Shown here: one piece after another, positions 5,054-6,085 of the stretch
Numbering within the stretch: the stretch's first letter is position 1
Layout of the letters: every line of letters begins with the position of its first letter
DNA from: Acidobacteriota bacterium
Lineage (GTDB): Bacteria > Acidobacteriota > Terriglobia > Terriglobales > Acidobacteriaceae
Reading direction: 5' to 3'
Length of the DNA stretch: 6,085 bases
Assembly: GCA_021805955.1 (NCBI GenBank)
Contig: JAJZDO010000489.1
Span: 1-6,085 of the forward strand
Program-made: the position numbers and the translations under genes
Notes under the pieces: generated by a model
Database searches by the model: none
Told to the model about the DNA's origin: nothing
Seen by the model: only the letters and a program-made list of their open reading frames with translations

Positions 5054-6085
5054 CTACGTCTGCGATACTTTCGCCGTATTCTCCTCCAATACGAACAGCA
5101 GCAGAGAACGTGCGGTGACGTCATAGGTGTCGCCTGTTTGGAACATTTTGTTCCCATCGGATTCCTCCACGGTCCCGTCGATATTGGTATCCATGAGTCG
5201 GAGCCAGGCAGAAGCGCCTGGGCATTCCGGCAGGGTGAATGTCACCAGGTCGAAATAGCCATTCACCACCATGAGCAGGGTCGCTTCATGTCCGCGCTGG
5301 CGGATGCCCGTGGTCTGGGCACGACCATCCAGCAACATTCCAAAGCAGCGCATGTTGTTATCGCCCAAACTGCCGGCCTGCATCTCCTTGCCATTGGCGT
5401 TGATCCAGGTCACGTCCTTGACGCGCAGTTTCTTACTGTATTGCCCGGTCAAAAACAGATTGCGGTGAAGGATTGGATACTTGTGCCGCAGCGCCGTAAG
5501 TTTTTGCACGAAACGGGTGAGCGGCTTGTTCTTCTCGATCAAGTCCCAGTCTACCCAGCTGATGTCATTGTCCTGGCAATAGGCATTATTGTTGCCCTGC
5601 TGGGTGCGGGCAAATTCATCACCGGCCAGCATCATGGGAGTGCCTTGCGAGAGCAGCAGGGTCGCCATCAGATTGCGCATCTGACGCTGCCGCAAAGCGG
5701 TAATCTCTGGATCGTCCGTAGGGCCTTCCACGCCGCAATTCCAGGAATGATTGTTGGAGTTTCCATCCTGGTTATTTTCGCCATTGGCTTCGTTATGCTT
5801 GTCGTTGTAGGAAACCAGGTCGTTCAGCGTGAAGCCGTCGTGGGCGGTCACAAAATTGATGCTTGCCCACGGTCTCCTTCCCTGACAGTTGAACAGCGAT
5901 GCAGAAGCGCAGAGGCGCTGAGTCAACGCAGAGGTGGAACCGCTCCCCTTCCAGAACTCGCGAACGTCATCGCGGAATTTATCGTTCCATTCTGCCCAGC
6001 CTGGCGGAAACTCCCCGACCTGGTAGCCGCCTGGGCCGCAATCCCACGGCTCTGCAATCAGCTTGACCGTGTTCAATACTGGGTC
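5054..6085 (-). CDS. glgX: Glycogen debranching enzyme (GlgX/isoamylase type, GH13), C-terminal half (5' end outside window)
   Basis: GlgX/TreX-type enzymes hydrolyse alpha-1,6 branch points of glycogen or limit dextrins in the cytoplasm. The frame is open to the right edge (DPVLNTVKLIAEPWD), so 343 residues of a protein usually near 700 are visible and the catalytic nucleophile region is outside. In visible numbering, E12 in IAEPWD is the expected acid/base Glu (GH13 region III), and H82-D83 in FVTAHDGFTL is region IV with the transition-state-stabilising Asp. Diagnostic debranching-enzyme motifs follow in order: GPGGYQVGEFPPGWAEWNDK, LVSYNDKHNEANGENN, SWNCGVEGPTDDP, LLLSQGTPMMLAGDEF, TQQGNNNAYCQDN and ISWVDWD. 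The C-terminal beta domain ends in TYDVTARSLLLFVLEE, as is usual, with a short polar tail and TAG. There are no lesions. It is convergent with the sulfatase and IS110; no other glycogen gene is in view. The stop lies just outside the IS1595 fragment, so the insertion spared the gene. Confidence 0.95.
   Translation of the reverse strand, partial: DPVLNTVKLIAEPWDCGPGGYQVGEFPPGWAEWNDKFRDDVREFWKGSGSTSALTQRLCASASLFNCQGRRPWASINFVTAHDGFTLNDLVSYNDKHNEANGENNQDGNSNNHSWNCGVEGPTDDPEITALRQRQMRNLMATLLLSQGTPMMLAGDEFARTQQGNNNAYCQDNDISWVDWDLIEKNKPLTRFVQKLTALRHKYPILHRNLFLTGQYSKKLRVKDVTWINANGKEMQAGSLGDNNMRCFGMLLDGRAQTTGIRQRGHEATLLMVVNGYFDLVTFTLPECPGASAWLRLMDTNIDGTVEESDGNKMFQTGDTYDVTARSLLLFVLEENTAKVSQT

Noticed and set aside
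5900..5935. Repeat-like text (CTCTGCGTTGACTCAG, CGCCTCTGCG) on the minus strand inside glgX, resembling dispersed intergenic repeats
   Set aside because: The protein aligns through this segment with normal spacing between FWKG and RRPWAS, so it looks like ordinary coding sequence rather than an inserted repeat.
1..6085. CRISPR arrays, tRNA/rRNA genes, defence or toxin-antitoxin systems, riboswitches
   Set aside because: No regularly spaced repeats, tRNA-like folds, rRNA signatures or small paired genes were seen on either strand.

Overview
The window is a moderately GC-rich bacterial chromosome segment. It holds three ordinary genes and, between two of them, about 1.4 kb of broken insertion sequences. 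The combination of a CusA-type metal pump, a Tat-exported sulfatase and a GlgX-type debranching enzyme, with decayed IS110, IS256 and IS1595 transposases, would suit a soil Gram-negative such as an Acidobacteriota member. That assignment is only an inference from the look of the proteins; no rRNA or other marker is present.

Layout. Positions 1-1937 (+) are the C-terminal ~60% of a CusA/CzcA-family heavy-metal RND pump; its start lies before the window. After a 105-base gap, 2043-3554 (+) is a complete, single-gene sulfatase with a twin-arginine signal and the formylglycine motif CSPSR. From roughly 3600 to 5030 there is no intact gene. The stretch holds the 5' part of an IS110-family element (+), the 3' end of an IS256-family element (-) with its terminal repeat, and the 5' part of an IS1595-family element (-). 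All three are truncated and carry further lesions. Positions 5054-6085 (-) are the C-terminal half of a glycogen debranching enzyme (GlgX/isoamylase type), convergent with the first two genes; its start lies beyond the right edge.

How the parts relate. The three host genes look functionally unrelated: metal efflux, sulfate-ester hydrolysis and glycogen/maltodextrin debranching. They share no operon. The IS cluster lies exactly between the convergent sulfatase and glgX, a neutral place for insertions. The simplest history is that IS256 inserted into IS110, followed by one deletion from inside IS256 to inside IS1595.

No new biological system is visible. The points most worth checking are the IS mosaic and its junctions, the single amber codons in two transposases, a probable slippage deletion in IS110, and the unknown substrate of the Tat sulfatase.
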